Assembly (NCBI RefSeq): GCF_013912065.1
Contig: NZ_JACESA010000003.1
Coordinates: 62,001 to 126,000 of the forward strand
Origin: Brevundimonas sp.
Lineage (GTDB): Bacteria > Pseudomonadota > Alphaproteobacteria > Caulobacterales > Caulobacteraceae
Reading direction: 5' to 3'
Length of the DNA: 64,000 nucleotides
The position numbers and the translations under genes are program-made. Below, one piece after another: positions 7,779 through 16,244 of the stretch; the stretch's first letter is position 1; each line of letters opens with the position of its first letter. Below the pieces are notes generated by a model. That model saw nothing but the letters and a program-made list of their open reading frames with translations, did not search any database and was not told the origin of the DNA.

Positions 7779-9882
7779 CACGACGGTCATGATGAAGGAC
7801 GGCATGGCGCGCCCGACCGGTCGGGACGTGCTGAGTTGGGTTAACCGCGGCGAAGTGCTGATGGCGGTCGGCGTGATCGGCGTGATCATGCTGCTGATCC
7901 TGCCGGTTCCGAAGATGCTTCTGGACCTGCTGCTGGCGATCTCGCTGGTGTCCAGCGTGCTGATCCTGATGACGGCCGTGATGATGAAGCGGCCCCTGGA
8001 CTTCGCCATCTTCCCGACGGTCCTGCTGGTCTCGACCCTGTTCCGCCTGGGTCTGAACCTGGCGTCGACCCGGCTGATCCTGACGCACGGGCAGGAAGGC
8101 CACGACAGCGCCGGTCAGGTCATCAACGCCTTCGGCCAACTGATGATGGGCGGCAATTTTATCATCGGGGTGATCATCTTCGCCATCATCCTGGTGGTGA
8201 ACTTCGTCGTCATCACCAAGGGTTCGACCCGGATCGCCGAAGTCTCGGCCCGCTTCACCCTGGACTCCATGCCGGGCAAGCAGATGGCCATCGACGCCGA
8301 CCTGTCGTCGGGCCTGATCACCGAGGACCAGGCCAAGCTGCGCCGCAAGGAGCTGGAGCAGGAATCGACCTTCTTCGGCGCCATGGACGGCGCGTCCAAA
8401 TTCGTGCGCGGCGATGCGGTCGCCGGCCTGATCATCACCTTCATCAACGCCATCGGCGGCATTCTGATCGGCACGATCCAGCACGGCATGCCCGCCATGG
8501 ATGCGGCCAACGCCTATGTCCAGCTGACCATCGGCGACGGTCTGGTCACCCAGGTGCCGGCCATCATCATCTCGATCGCCGCCGGCTTCCTGGTGTCGAA
8601 GGCGGGCGTCGAGGGTACTGCGGACAAGGCCCTGGTGACCCAGCTGGCCACCAACCCTGTTTCGTTGGGCGTGGTGTCGGGCGCGGCCGGCCTGATCGGT
8701 CTGATCCCCGGCATGCCGCTGCTACCGTTCGCAGCCCTGGCCATCGGCTCGGGCTTCATGGCCTGGAAGCTGGGCCGAAGCCGGTTGAAACCCGAACCGA
8801 CCGAGGCGGAGATCGCCGCCGCCAACGCCAAGCCCAGGGAGGAGGTCGAGGAGCCGATCTCCAACATCCTGACCATCGACGAGGTCAAGATCGAGCTGGG
8901 CTATTCGCTGCTCAGCCTGATCAATGATCTGGAGGGGCGGCGCCTGACCGACCAGATCAAGGCCCTGCGCCGCTCCCTGGCTCAGGAATACGGTTTCGTC
9001 ATTCCGCAGGTTCGCATCCTCGACAATATGCGTTTGCCGACCCAGGGCTACGCCATCCGCATCAAGGAGATGGAGGCGGGGGCGGGCGAGGTTCGTCTGG
9101 GCCATCTGATGGCGATGGACCCGGCCGGCCGTCAGGTTGAGCTGCCGGGCGAGCATATGCGCGAACCCGCCTTCGGTCTGCCCGCCACCTGGATCAACGA
9201 GAACCTGCGCGAGGAAGCCACCTTCCACGGCTATACGCTGGTCGATCCCTCGACGGTGCTGACCACCCACCTGACCGAGATCCTCAAGGAGAACATGGCC
9301 GATCTGCTCTCCTACGGCGAGGTGCAGAAGCTGCTGAAGGAGCTGGGCGTCGAGGAGAAGAAGCTGGTCGAGGAACTGATCCCCAGCGTCGTCACCGTCA
9401 CCACCCTGCAGCGTGTGCTTCAGTCCCTGCTGCGCGAGAAGGTGTCGATCCGCGATCTGCCGGCCATTCTGGAAGGTCTGGCTGAAGCGGCGCCGCACAG
9501 TTCCAGCGTCACCACCCTGGTCGAACATGTGCGCGCCCGCCTGGCGCGCCAGCTGTGCTGGCAGCATCAGGGCGGCGATGGCGCCCTGCCGATCGTCACC
9601 CTGTCGCCCGAATGGGAAGCCGCCTTCGCCGAAAGCCTGATCGGCGGCGGCGAGGACAAGCAGCTGGCCATGGCGCCGTCACGCCTGCAGGACTTCATCC
9701 GCAGCGTCCGCGACACCTTCGAGCGCATCGCCATGTCGGGCGAAAATCCCGTCCTGCTGACCGGCCCCCAGACCCGCCCCTATGTCCGCTCGATCATCGA
9801 GCGTTTCCGGGGGCAGACCGTGGTGATGAGCCAGAACGAGATCCACCCCCGCGCCAAGCTGCGGACCCTGGGACAGGTCTAG
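7771..9882 (+). CDS. flhA: flagellar export gate protein FlhA
   Basis: 703 residues, full length. The first roughly 330 residues are strongly hydrophobic with several transmembrane helices and the FHIPEP-family signature around ARFTLDSMPGKQMAIDADL; the rest is the cytoplasmic ring domain that receives substrates and chaperones. The start is GTG 7771 inside the end of the beta-lactamase gene; ATG 7789 is an alternative. The stop TAG lies in the tetranucleotide CTAG, shared with the stop of the convergent neighbour. Confidence 0.95.
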   Translation: MTDTTVMMKDGMARPTGRDVLSWVNRGEVLMAVGVIGVIMLLILPVPKMLLDLLLAISLVSSVLILMTAVMMKRPLDFAIFPTVLLVSTLFRLGLNLASTRLILTHGQEGHDSAGQVINAFGQLMMGGNFIIGVIIFAIILVVNFVVITKGSTRIAEVSARFTLDSMPGKQMAIDADLSSGLITEDQAKLRRKELEQESTFFGAMDGASKFVRGDAVAGLIITFINAIGGILIGTIQHGMPAMDAANAYVQLTIGDGLVTQVPAIIISIAAGFLVSKAGVEGTADKALVTQLATNPVSLGVVSGAAGLIGLIPGMPLLPFAALAIGSGFMAWKLGRSRLKPEPTEAEIAAANAKPREEVEEPISNILTIDEVKIELGYSLLSLINDLEGRRLTDQIKALRRSLAQEYGFVIPQVRILDNMRLPTQGYAIRIKEMEAGAGEVRLGHLMAMDPAGRQVELPGEHMREPAFGLPATWINENLREEATFHGYTLVDPSTVLTTHLTEILKENMADLLSYGEVQKLLKELGVEEKKLVEELIPSVVTVTTLQRVLQSLLREKVSIRDLPAILEGLAEAAPHSSSVTTLVEHVRARLARQLCWQHQGGDGALPIVTLSPEWEAAFAESLIGGGEDKQLAMAPSRLQDFIRSVRDTFERIAMSGENPVLLTGPQTRPYVRSIIERFRGQTVVMSQNEIHPRAKLRTLGQV

Positions 9883-10595
9883 CTCGCGACGGTCCAGCCG
9901 CCGGCCGAGGCGTTGCGGGCCACGTCGTTGACGGGGCGGGCGACCAGACCCGACTGGGTGATCCAGACCTCGTACTTGGCCCCGTCCGCCATCGGCATAT
10001 AGGCGGCCGATCCATACAGGGTGTCGGCGGCGTCGACATAGCGGCGATAGCGGCGGATGGCGTCCCAGGCCTCGACCTTGAACGGCACGGCGCCGTTGCG
10101 GGCGTTGGCCTCGACCGCCGCCAGGTCATAGACGCTGCGATCGCCGTGCAGTTCCTGCTCGACCGTCCTATAGCGGCCGGACAGCCGGTCCAGTCGATAT
10201 TCGGAATCCAGACCCAGGACATTGGCCCATGGCTTCCACTTCAGCACCTGGGCTTCGATACGCCAGTCGTCGCCGTGGATTGGGTACAAAGCGCCGGCCG
10301 GCGCCGTCTGGCTCTCGCGCGCGGGCTGGACCAGATTGACCTCGTAATACTGCGGCCCAAGCTGGCGCAGTGTCAGGGTCGCGACCGGCCTTTCGTAGGT
10401 CAGCCGGTCATAGGTCTGAAGATTCATGCCGAACAGGGTCGCCAGGGACGCCGCCCAGATCACCCCGCCGCCGAAGACCGTCCCCGCGACCCCGCGAAAA
10501 GGTTTGCCGCCGAACAGGGCTCTCAACCCCCCGATCAGGACCACCAGGCCGAGCAGCGCCACCGCCGCCGGCAAAATCCACCACCACCAGATCAT
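9879..10595 (-). CDS. two-TM membrane protein, probable exported C-terminal domain
   Basis: 238 residues from ATG 10595, which has a GGGGA ribosome site; a GTG at 10604 is possible. Two hydrophobic helices lie at about 2-22 and 38-58, the first starting IWWWWILP. A soluble domain follows, with YYEVNLVQPARE, GDDWRIEAQVLKWKPWAN and a long YRLDRLSGRYRTVEQEL stretch. It resembles conserved hypothetical proteins sometimes labelled cation/multidrug efflux pump, a name I would not trust. It converges on flhA and the two genes share CTAG at 9879-9882 for their stops. Confidence 0.7.
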   Translation of the reverse strand: MIWWWWILPAAVALLGLVVLIGGLRALFGGKPFRGVAGTVFGGGVIWAASLATLFGMNLQTYDRLTYERPVATLTLRQLGPQYYEVNLVQPARESQTAPAGALYPIHGDDWRIEAQVLKWKPWANVLGLDSEYRLDRLSGRYRTVEQELHGDRSVYDLAAVEANARNGAVPFKVEAWDAIRRYRRYVDAADTLYGSAAYMPMADGAKYEVWITQSGLVARPVNDVARNASAGGWTVAS

Positions 10596-10692
10596 CGTCC
10601 CCACTCCCCTTGGCGCCCGCCCCCTCCAGGTCGAGCTTGAGCCATATTAACCAGAAGACGCGAAATGACCGCAGGTTTCGTCGAACAGGCGT

Positions 10693-10720
10693 TTGACGCG
10701 GCCCGATGCGCCGCTAATGC
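10693..10720 (+). promoter_or_regulatory. possible sigma-70-type promoter of the CHASE3 kinase
   Basis: TTGACG (10693-10698), a 16-base spacer and TAATGC (10715-10720) resemble -35 and -10 boxes. Transcription would start at about 10727-10729, which coincides with the ATG chosen for the kinase and would make its mRNA leaderless or nearly so. The -10 match is weak. Confidence 0.3.
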
Positions 10721-10728
10721 TCCGCGTC

Positions 10729-12255
10729 ATGATCCCTCTCTCACGCCAGTACTCGTCGCGTTTCAGCGACTTCGTGCGAACGCCGTCCCTCGTCCGGTCC
10801 ATGGCCGGCCTGCTGATCCTGGCCTTTGTTCTGCTGCTGACGGTCAATGTCTCGACCTTCGTCATGATCCGTCGGACCGCGGAGGCGAACGACAGGATCG
10901 AATACGCCCAGCAGATGCGACGGGCGTCGCGCACTGTCTTGATCTCGATGCTGGACGCCGAGACAGCCCAGCGCGGCTTTCTGCTGACGGGACGAAGCGA
11001 CTTTCTGGCGCCGTTCGAGAGGGCGAGAGGCGAGCGTGAGCCTGCGCTCGCCTTGCTGGAGCAGGCGGCCGTGGCGGATCCGACCCTTCGGACGTCTGTG
11101 GCGCGCATACACCGCCTCGCGGACGCCAAGTTGGGAGAGATGGAGGAGACGCTGACGCTCGCGCGGGCGGGCCGTATCGGACAGGCGATCCAGTCGGTAC
11201 GCTCCGGCCAGGGCAAGCGCTACATGGACGAGTTGCGTGTGGCGATCGACGACTTAGACGCCCTCAAGTCCGCCCGCATCGTCGAACGCACCCGCACCTC
11301 TGAACGGGCCGGTTTCGTGACTGTGGTGATGAACTCCATTGCGGGCCTCCTGGTCCTGATCCTGGCTCTGTTGTCGGCGTGGATGGTCCGGCGCTACGTC
11401 GGCGAGATTCAGAAGGCCCGCGAAGAGCTGGACGCGCTGAACGCGGGCCTCGAGGACACCGTGCGGGACCGCACCGGCGCCTTGACGCGCGCCAACGAAG
11501 AAATCCAGCGCTTCGCCTATATCGTCAGCCACGACCTGCGCGCGCCCCTGGTCAACGTCATGGGCTACACCTCCGAACTGGAGCAGGCGGGCAAGGTTAT
11601 CGATCAAGCGATCTCCGAGGCCGAAACCCACGGCGAGGTTGGGGCTGACGTCGTGACCGCCGTCCGTGAGGACATGCCCGAGGCCCTGGGTTTCATCCGC
11701 GCCTCGACCGAGAAGATGGATCGGCTGATCAACGCCATCCTGAAACTGTCCAGGGAAGGGCGCCGCAATCTGTTGCCCGAGACCTTGGACATGGGCCTCA
11801 TGGTCCAGAACATCGCCGACAGCGTCCACCATCAGACCGAGGCCTCGGGCGCTCGGATCATTGTCGAAGACCTGCCCGCCGTCGAAAGCGACCGTCTGTC
11901 GATGGAGCAGATCTTCGGCAATCTGATCGACAACGCCGTGAAGTATTTGGATGCGGACCGGCCCGGCGAGATCGTCGTGTCCGGCGAAGACGTAGCGGGC
12001 GGCTGGGTCGCCTACAGGGTCACCGACAACGGTCGCGGCATCGCGCCTCGGGACCACGAGCGGATCTTCGAACTGTTCCGCCGCTCGGGCCGACAGGACC
12101 GAACCGGGGAGGGATTGGGCCTGGCCTTCGTGCGAAACAGCGTCAGACGGATCGGTGGAACGATCGACATCGAGTCCGAGCTCGGCAAGGGCTCGACTTT
12201 CCTGCTGAAATTCCCCAAACGACTGATCCTGTCGGAACCCGGAGGCGTACTGTGA
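10729..12255 (+). CDS. CHASE3-domain sensor histidine kinase
   Basis: 508 residues from ATG 10729; in-frame ATG 10717 and TTG 10693 are also possible and none has a ribosome site. Layout: transmembrane helix (about 25-45), a CHASE3 sensor with MLDAETAQRGFLLTGR, a second helix (about 205-225), a short coiled coil, a HisKA domain with SHDLRAPL (His about 267) and an HATPase with N box NLIDNAVKYL, G1 DNGRGI and G2 GEGLGLAFV. It autophosphorylates in response to an unknown periplasmic cue. Its last bases overlap the next receiver gene, the likely phosphate acceptor. Confidence 0.88.
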   Translation: MIPLSRQYSSRFSDFVRTPSLVRSMAGLLILAFVLLLTVNVSTFVMIRRTAEANDRIEYAQQMRRASRTVLISMLDAETAQRGFLLTGRSDFLAPFERARGEREPALALLEQAAVADPTLRTSVARIHRLADAKLGEMEETLTLARAGRIGQAIQSVRSGQGKRYMDELRVAIDDLDALKSARIVERTRTSERAGFVTVVMNSIAGLLVLILALLSAWMVRRYVGEIQKAREELDALNAGLEDTVRDRTGALTRANEEIQRFAYIVSHDLRAPLVNVMGYTSELEQAGKVIDQAISEAETHGEVGADVVTAVREDMPEALGFIRASTEKMDRLINAILKLSREGRRNLLPETLDMGLMVQNIADSVHHQTEASGARIIVEDLPAVESDRLSMEQIFGNLIDNAVKYLDADRPGEIVVSGEDVAGGWVAYRVTDNGRGIAPRDHERIFELFRRSGRQDRTGEGLGLAFVRNSVRRIGGTIDIESELGKGSTFLLKFPKRLILSEPGGVL

Positions 12256-12677
12256 CGCAAGCCGTCAAAATCATCATGGTCGAGGACGACCACGGCCACG
12301 CCAAACTGATCGAGAAAAATATTCGCCGCGCGAATATCAACAACGAGATCAAGCATTTCGATGAGGGCGGCGCGGCGCTCGACTATCTGTTCAGCCCGGA
12401 AATCCTCGCCAACGGCCCCCTGCTGATCCTGCTGGATCTGAACCTGCCGGATATGTCGGGAACCGACATTCTGGAACGTGTGAAGGGCGACGACCGCCTG
12501 AAGCGCGCGCCCGTCGTGGTTCTGACGACCACCGACGACAAGGTCGAGATTCAGCGCTGCTACGATCTGGGCTGCAACGTCTATATAACCAAGCCGGTGG
12601 ACTATGAGTCCTTCGCCGGCGCCATTCGCCAACTGGGCCTGTTCCTGTCGGTGATGCAGGCCCCGGAGATCGAATAA
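12252..12677 (+). CDS. Rcp1-like single-domain response regulator
   Basis: 141 residues of receiver domain only: acidic pocket MVEDDHGH, phospho-acceptor Asp62 in [11 protein letters not shown], the Thr in VLTTTDD and the conserved Lys in YITKPVDY. The pattern matches the Rcp1 family that partners with phytochrome-like and CHASE3 kinases. The start is GTG 12252 inside the end of the kinase gene, with a GGAGG ribosome site. Having no output domain, it must act by protein contact or phosphorelay, perhaps onto the next gene. Confidence 0.88.
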   Translation: MTQAVKIIMVEDDHGHAKLIEKNIRRANINNEIKHFDEGGAALDYLFSPEILANGPLLILLDLNLPDMSGTDILERVKGDDRLKRAPVVVLTTTDDKVEIQRCYDLGCNVYITKPVDYESFAGAIRQLGLFLSVMQAPEIE

Positions 12678-13714
12678 TCACGGCCACGGGGGTCATTCGC
12701 CTGCTCTATATCGACGACGACCGCGGCCTGTCGCGGCTGGTCGAGAAGGAGCTAGGCCGGCACGGTTACGCCGTCACCTGCGCCCCCGACGGGGACGCCG
12801 GTCTCGAACTGCTGGCGGCCAATCCCTACGACGTCTGCGCCCTGGATCACTATATGCCCAGCCGTGACGGGCTGGATGTCCTGCCCGACATCCTGGCCCT
12901 GACCGCGCCGCCACCGATCGTCTATGTGACCGGCGCCCAGGACGGACGGATCGCCGTGGCGGCGCTGCGGGCCGGCGCGGCCGACTATGTGATCAAGGAT
13001 GTTTCGGAGGACTTCACCTCCCTGCTGCGGTCGGCGCTGGAAGGCGCCGTGCTGCGTCGCCGCCTGCAGCGCGAGAACGAGATCGCGCAGGAAGAAATCC
13101 GCCTGGCCCGCGACCGCGCCGAGGCCATGCTGCGCGAGGTCAACCACCGCGTCGGCAACTCGCTGCAACTGGTCTCCAGCTTCATGTCGCTGCAGATGCG
13201 CCACGTCAGCGACGAGGGTGCGCGCGAAGCCCTGCGCGAGTCCCAGGCCCGGATCGAGGCGGTCGCGCACGTCCACCGCCGCCTCTACACCTCGGGCGAC
13301 ATGAGCCGCGTGGCCATGGACGAATATCTGGAAGGCCTGATGGACGAACTGTCCAAGTCGGTCGGGCCAGGCGAGGGATCGCCGCAGTTGATCGTCGACG
13401 CCGCCCCCCTGTGGGTGACGACCGACCAGGCCGTGTCCCTGGGCGTCGTCGTCACCGAACTGGTCACCAATGCGGTGAAATACGCTTATCTGCCGGGGCA
13501 GGGCGGCGAGATCCGCATCACGCTGAAGCCCGAGGGCGAGCACCGGGCCATACTCACGGTCGAGGACGACGGACCCGGCATGGGCGACGGAACACCCAAG
13601 GGCACCGGCCTGGGCGGCAAGATCATCTCGGCCATGGCCTCGGGTCTGCGGTCGGCCGTCGAATTCGACGCGGCCCACAAGGGTGTGCGCGCCAGGCTGG
13701 CGTTCGACCTCTAG
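12677..13714 (+). CDS. receiver-HisKA_2 hybrid kinase with a non-canonical start
   Basis: The frame encodes a complete receiver domain (YIDDD, Asp57 in [12 protein letters not shown], Lys in YVIKD), a helical linker, a HisKA_2 dimerisation/phosphoacceptor segment ([11 protein letters not shown], His157) and an HATPase ([23 protein letters not shown]). The first ATG, 12854, would delete half the receiver. No ATG, GTG or TTG occurs between the in-frame stop at 12605 and 12854. The best-placed codon is ATC 12677, overlapping the TAA of the previous gene exactly where TAATG would be expected, nine bases after CGGAG. It is either a rare AUC start or a base change or sequencing error. Length from 12677 is 345 residues. 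Confidence 0.75.
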   Translation: MTATGVIRLLYIDDDRGLSRLVEKELGRHGYAVTCAPDGDAGLELLAANPYDVCALDHYMPSRDGLDVLPDILALTAPPPIVYVTGAQDGRIAVAALRAGAADYVIKDVSEDFTSLLRSALEGAVLRRRLQRENEIAQEEIRLARDRAEAMLREVNHRVGNSLQLVSSFMSLQMRHVSDEGAREALRESQARIEAVAHVHRRLYTSGDMSRVAMDEYLEGLMDELSKSVGPGEGSPQLIVDAAPLWVTTDQAVSLGVVVTELVTNAVKYAYLPGQGGEIRITLKPEGEHRAILTVEDDGPGMGDGTPKGTGLGGKIISAMASGLRSAVEFDAAHKGVRARLAFDL

Positions 13715-13728
13715 GGTCGGTTCTCATC

Positions 13729-14172
13729 ATGCTTCAGTTCGGCGTCCGAAATCCCGCTCTCCATTATCGCCATCGCGCGACGGCCTTCGGCGTCGTCGAG
13801 CGTGACGGTTTGATCGCCTGCGTCCGGGTGGAACGGTCCAACGGTCCCTATTTCGACCTCCCCGGAGGGGCGGTGGACGGCGAGGAGACCGAGGTTCAGG
13901 CCCTGGTGCGCGAGTTCATCGAGGAGACGGGTCTGACGGTGGCGCCTCTGAACCGCATCACCGAGGCGGGCCAGTATCATCTGAAAAGCACCGGCGAACC
14001 CCTGTACAATGTCGGGGGCTTCTGGACCGCCTCGGTTACGGCTGACAACCCGGACGCCAAATGCGAGGACGATCACACCTTGGTGTGGCTGGAGCCGACC
14101 TTCGCCCTGTCGCGCCTGCGCCACGACGCTCATGCCTGGGCTCTGGCGGTCTGGCTACGTCGCGCAAGCTGA
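13729..14172 (+). CDS. Nudix hydrolase
   Basis: 147 residues. The Nudix box is intact: GGAVDGEETEVQALVREFIE followed by ETGL, giving the Gx5Ex7REUxEExGU pattern that binds Mg2+ and cleaves nucleoside-diphosphate-linked substrates. Start ATG 13729 lies 14 bases after the kinase stop; longer starts would read through that gene. The substrate cannot be read from the sequence. It may be co-transcribed with the two-component genes, though its function looks unrelated. Confidence 0.85.
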   Translation: MLQFGVRNPALHYRHRATAFGVVERDGLIACVRVERSNGPYFDLPGGAVDGEETEVQALVREFIEETGLTVAPLNRITEAGQYHLKSTGEPLYNVGGFWTASVTADNPDAKCEDDHTLVWLEPTFALSRLRHDAHAWALAVWLRRAS

Positions 14173-14179
14173 GCGTTAC

Positions 14180-14205
14180 GGAACAAGCCTCTCCGTTATC
14201 CCGTT
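14180..14205 (+). promoter_or_regulatory. EcfG/SigT general-stress promoter of csbD
   Basis: GGAAC (14180-14184), 17 bases, then CGTT (14202-14205) is the consensus recognised by the alphaproteobacterial general-stress sigma factor EcfG (SigT in Caulobacter). It lies about 50 bases before the csbD start. A perfect hairpin, GACGCC-ATCAC-GGCGTC (14221-14237), follows in the leader. Confidence 0.75.
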
Positions 14206-14258
14206 TCTTTGGTGACTCGCGACGCCATCACGGCGTCTCCGAGAACAGGAGAAATATC

Positions 14259-14441
14259 ATGCCAGATCAAGATCGTATCGAAGGCTCGGCCAAGAACGTC
14301 GGCGGCAAGATCAAGGAGACCGCGGGCAAGGTGACCGGCGACTCCAAAATGGAAGCCGAAGGCAAGGCGGATCAGGTAGAAGGCAAGGTCCAGAACGCCG
14401 TTGGCGGCGTGAAAGACAGTCTTCGCGACAACCGCAACTGA
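14259..14441 (+). CDS. CsbD family stress protein
   Basis: 60 residues, very hydrophilic, with the CsbD repeats RIEGSAKNVGGKIKETAGKV and KADQVEGKVQNAVGGVKD. CsbD proteins are abundant general-stress proteins of unknown mechanism. The ATG at 14259 has a good ribosome site (ACAGGAG). The gene has its own EcfG-type promoter and a strong terminator just downstream, so it is a single-gene stress unit. Confidence 0.9.
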   Translation: MPDQDRIEGSAKNVGGKIKETAGKVTGDSKMEAEGKADQVEGKVQNAVGGVKDSLRDNRN

Positions 14442-14464
14442 GTTTTCTCAGTCCGTAAATGCCG

Positions 14465-14495
14465 AAACGCCGTCCGCCGACGCGGGCGGCGTTTT
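14465..14495 (+). terminator. intrinsic terminator of csbD, probably bidirectional
   Basis: AAACGCCGTCCGC-CGAC-GCGGGCGGCGTTT forms a 13-base stem with one G-T pair and a four-base loop, ending in TTTT. The A-run on the left arm gives a T-run on the other strand, so it can also end the minus-strand gene whose stop is at 14498. Confidence 0.85.
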
Positions 14496-14497
14496 CG

Positions 14498-15001
14498 TTA
14501 TCGATCCCTGTCGCCGCCCCAGAGTTTCAGCGACAGGCCCTTGCTGGTCGTGGCGTCGACCGGACGACATTCTGAACTGAAACCGCCTTCGACCGGGCGA
14601 GGGCGACAATCCATTTCCTGCGGCAAAGACGACGCGGCTGCATCGCTCGAACGAGCGCCGCACTGAACCGCATAGGGGGAGCCTTCGCCTCCAGCCTGCA
14701 TCATCTGACAGTCGCCCGCCATGCCCGCCGGCCGGAGCGCGTCGGGCAAATCGGGGCCGAGAGCCAGGGCCAGCTGTTCGCGGACCTCCGCCTGGCAGGT
14801 CTCCAGCGGTTTGGCGCCCCGCACCAGAGGACTGCACCGCGCCCTCTCGTAGGCGAAGGGATCGGCCAGGCCCCAGGTCGGCACTGCATGTTGAACGGAT
14901 GCCGCGGCGGTCTCGGCGGGCGTCTCGGGCGCGGGGGTCTCCCACACGACGGCGGGGGCGGACTGCTGCAACAGGAAGAAAGCCAAGGCTGCGGCGATCA
15001 T
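14498..15001 (-). CDS. exported hypothetical protein, Cys-rich
   Basis: 167 residues. It begins MIAAALAFFLLQQSAPAV, a short signal peptide, followed by a Pro/Glu/Ala-rich linker and then a domain with six cysteines (in RARCSPLV, ETCQAE, GDCQMM, VQCGAR, MDCRPR, ECRPVD), suggesting disulfides in the periplasm. I recognise no family. It ends next to the csbD terminator, which can serve both genes. Confidence 0.6.
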   Translation of the reverse strand: MIAAALAFFLLQQSAPAVVWETPAPETPAETAAASVQHAVPTWGLADPFAYERARCSPLVRGAKPLETCQAEVREQLALALGPDLPDALRPAGMAGDCQMMQAGGEGSPYAVQCGARSSDAAASSLPQEMDCRPRPVEGGFSSECRPVDATTSKGLSLKLWGGDRDR

Positions 15002-15053
15002 CGGTCAGGCCTTTCGGTGCTGGCGGCTGAGCGCAGTCGCCTGAGACGCGAAC

Positions 15054-16232
15054 CTACCTTGTCAGGGCGCGCATCGCCTTGTCGAGCCCTTCCAGCGTCA
15101 GGGGGAACATCCGGTCGTCCATGACCTCGCGCAGCAGGCCGACCGAGGCGGTGTAGCTCCAGTAGCGTTCCTGAACCGGGTTCAACCAGATCGACTTGTC
15201 CCACTGCTGGCGGGCGCGCTTCATCCAGACGGCGCCGGCCTCCTCGTTCCAGTGTTCGACCGACCCACCCGGCATGGTGATCTCATACGGCGACATGGTC
15301 GCGTCGCCGACGAAGATGGCGCGCCAGTCGCCGGGATATTTGTGCAGCAGGTCCCAGGTGGGAATCCGCTCGGTATGCCGGCGCCGATTGTCCTTCCAGA
15401 CGCCCTCGTACAGGCAGTTGTGGAAGTAGAAGAACTCCAGGTTCTTGAACTCGGTCCGGGCGGCCGAGAACAGTTCCTCGACCATCCTGATATGGCCGTC
15501 CATCGAGCCGCCGATGTCGAGGAACAGCAGAACCTTGATGGTATTGCGCCGCTCGGGCCGCATCTGGATGTCCAGCCAGCCCTGACGCGCCGTGCCGTCG
15601 ATGGTGCCGTCGATGTCCAGTTCCTCCGCCGCCCCCTCGCGGGCGAACCGGCGCAGGCGGCGCAGCGCCACCTTGATGTTGCGGGTGCCCAGTTCGACCG
15701 TGTCGTCCAGGTTTCTGAACTCGCGCTTCTCCCAGACCTTGACCGCCCGGCCGTGCCGCCCCGGTCCGCCGATCCTCACCCCTTCGGGATTATAGCCGCC
15801 GTGGCCGAAGGGGCTGGTTCCGCCGGTTCCGATCCAGCGGTTGCCGCCGGAATGGCGTTCCTTCTGCTCTTCCAGCCGCTGTTTCAACGTCTCCATCAGC
15901 TTGTCGAACCCGCCGAGCGCCTCGACCTGGGCCTTCTCGTCGTCGGTCAGATATTTCTCGTTCAGCAGCCGCAGCCAGTCCTCGGGGATGTCGGTCGTCA
16001 GGTCCTCGCCCGCCCCGATGGATTCGATGCCCTTGAACACCGTCCCGAACACCTGATCGAACCGATCATAGTGTTTCTCGTCCTTGACCAGGACCGCCCG
16101 CGACAGATGGTAGAAGGCCTCGACCTCGCGCCCGGCCAGATCGCGATCCATGGCCTCCATCAGATGGAGCCATTCCTTCATCGACACCGGAACCTTGGCG
16201 TCGCGTAGGGCGGTGAAGAAGGGCAGCAACAT
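15054..16232 (-). CDS. vWA domain (CoxE-like) protein
   Basis: 392 residues. The N-terminus LPFFTALRDAKVPVSMKEWL and the basic, Gly-rich middle are typical of CoxE-like von Willebrand A proteins that work with MoxR AAA+ ATPases in assembling or maturing complexes. The MIDAS line reads LFLDIGGSMDGHI, so the metal motif is DxGxS instead of DxSxS; I believe this form is common in this subgroup. No MoxR gene is adjacent inside the window. The gene behind it (DUF72) starts 12 bases upstream on the same strand, so they are likely co-transcribed. Confidence 0.85.
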   Translation of the reverse strand: MLLPFFTALRDAKVPVSMKEWLHLMEAMDRDLAGREVEAFYHLSRAVLVKDEKHYDRFDQVFGTVFKGIESIGAGEDLTTDIPEDWLRLLNEKYLTDDEKAQVEALGGFDKLMETLKQRLEEQKERHSGGNRWIGTGGTSPFGHGGYNPEGVRIGGPGRHGRAVKVWEKREFRNLDDTVELGTRNIKVALRRLRRFAREGAAEELDIDGTIDGTARQGWLDIQMRPERRNTIKVLLFLDIGGSMDGHIRMVEELFSAARTEFKNLEFFYFHNCLYEGVWKDNRRRHTERIPTWDLLHKYPGDWRAIFVGDATMSPYEITMPGGSVEHWNEEAGAVWMKRARQQWDKSIWLNPVQERYWSYTASVGLLREVMDDRMFPLTLEGLDKAMRALTR

Positions 16233-16244
16233 CAGGCGACCCTA

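Noticed and set aside
10633-10650. A CtrA box near TTGAGCCATATTAACC upstream of the CHASE3 kinase
   Set aside because: The spacing between half-sites is six bases instead of seven and the first half-site is TTGA.
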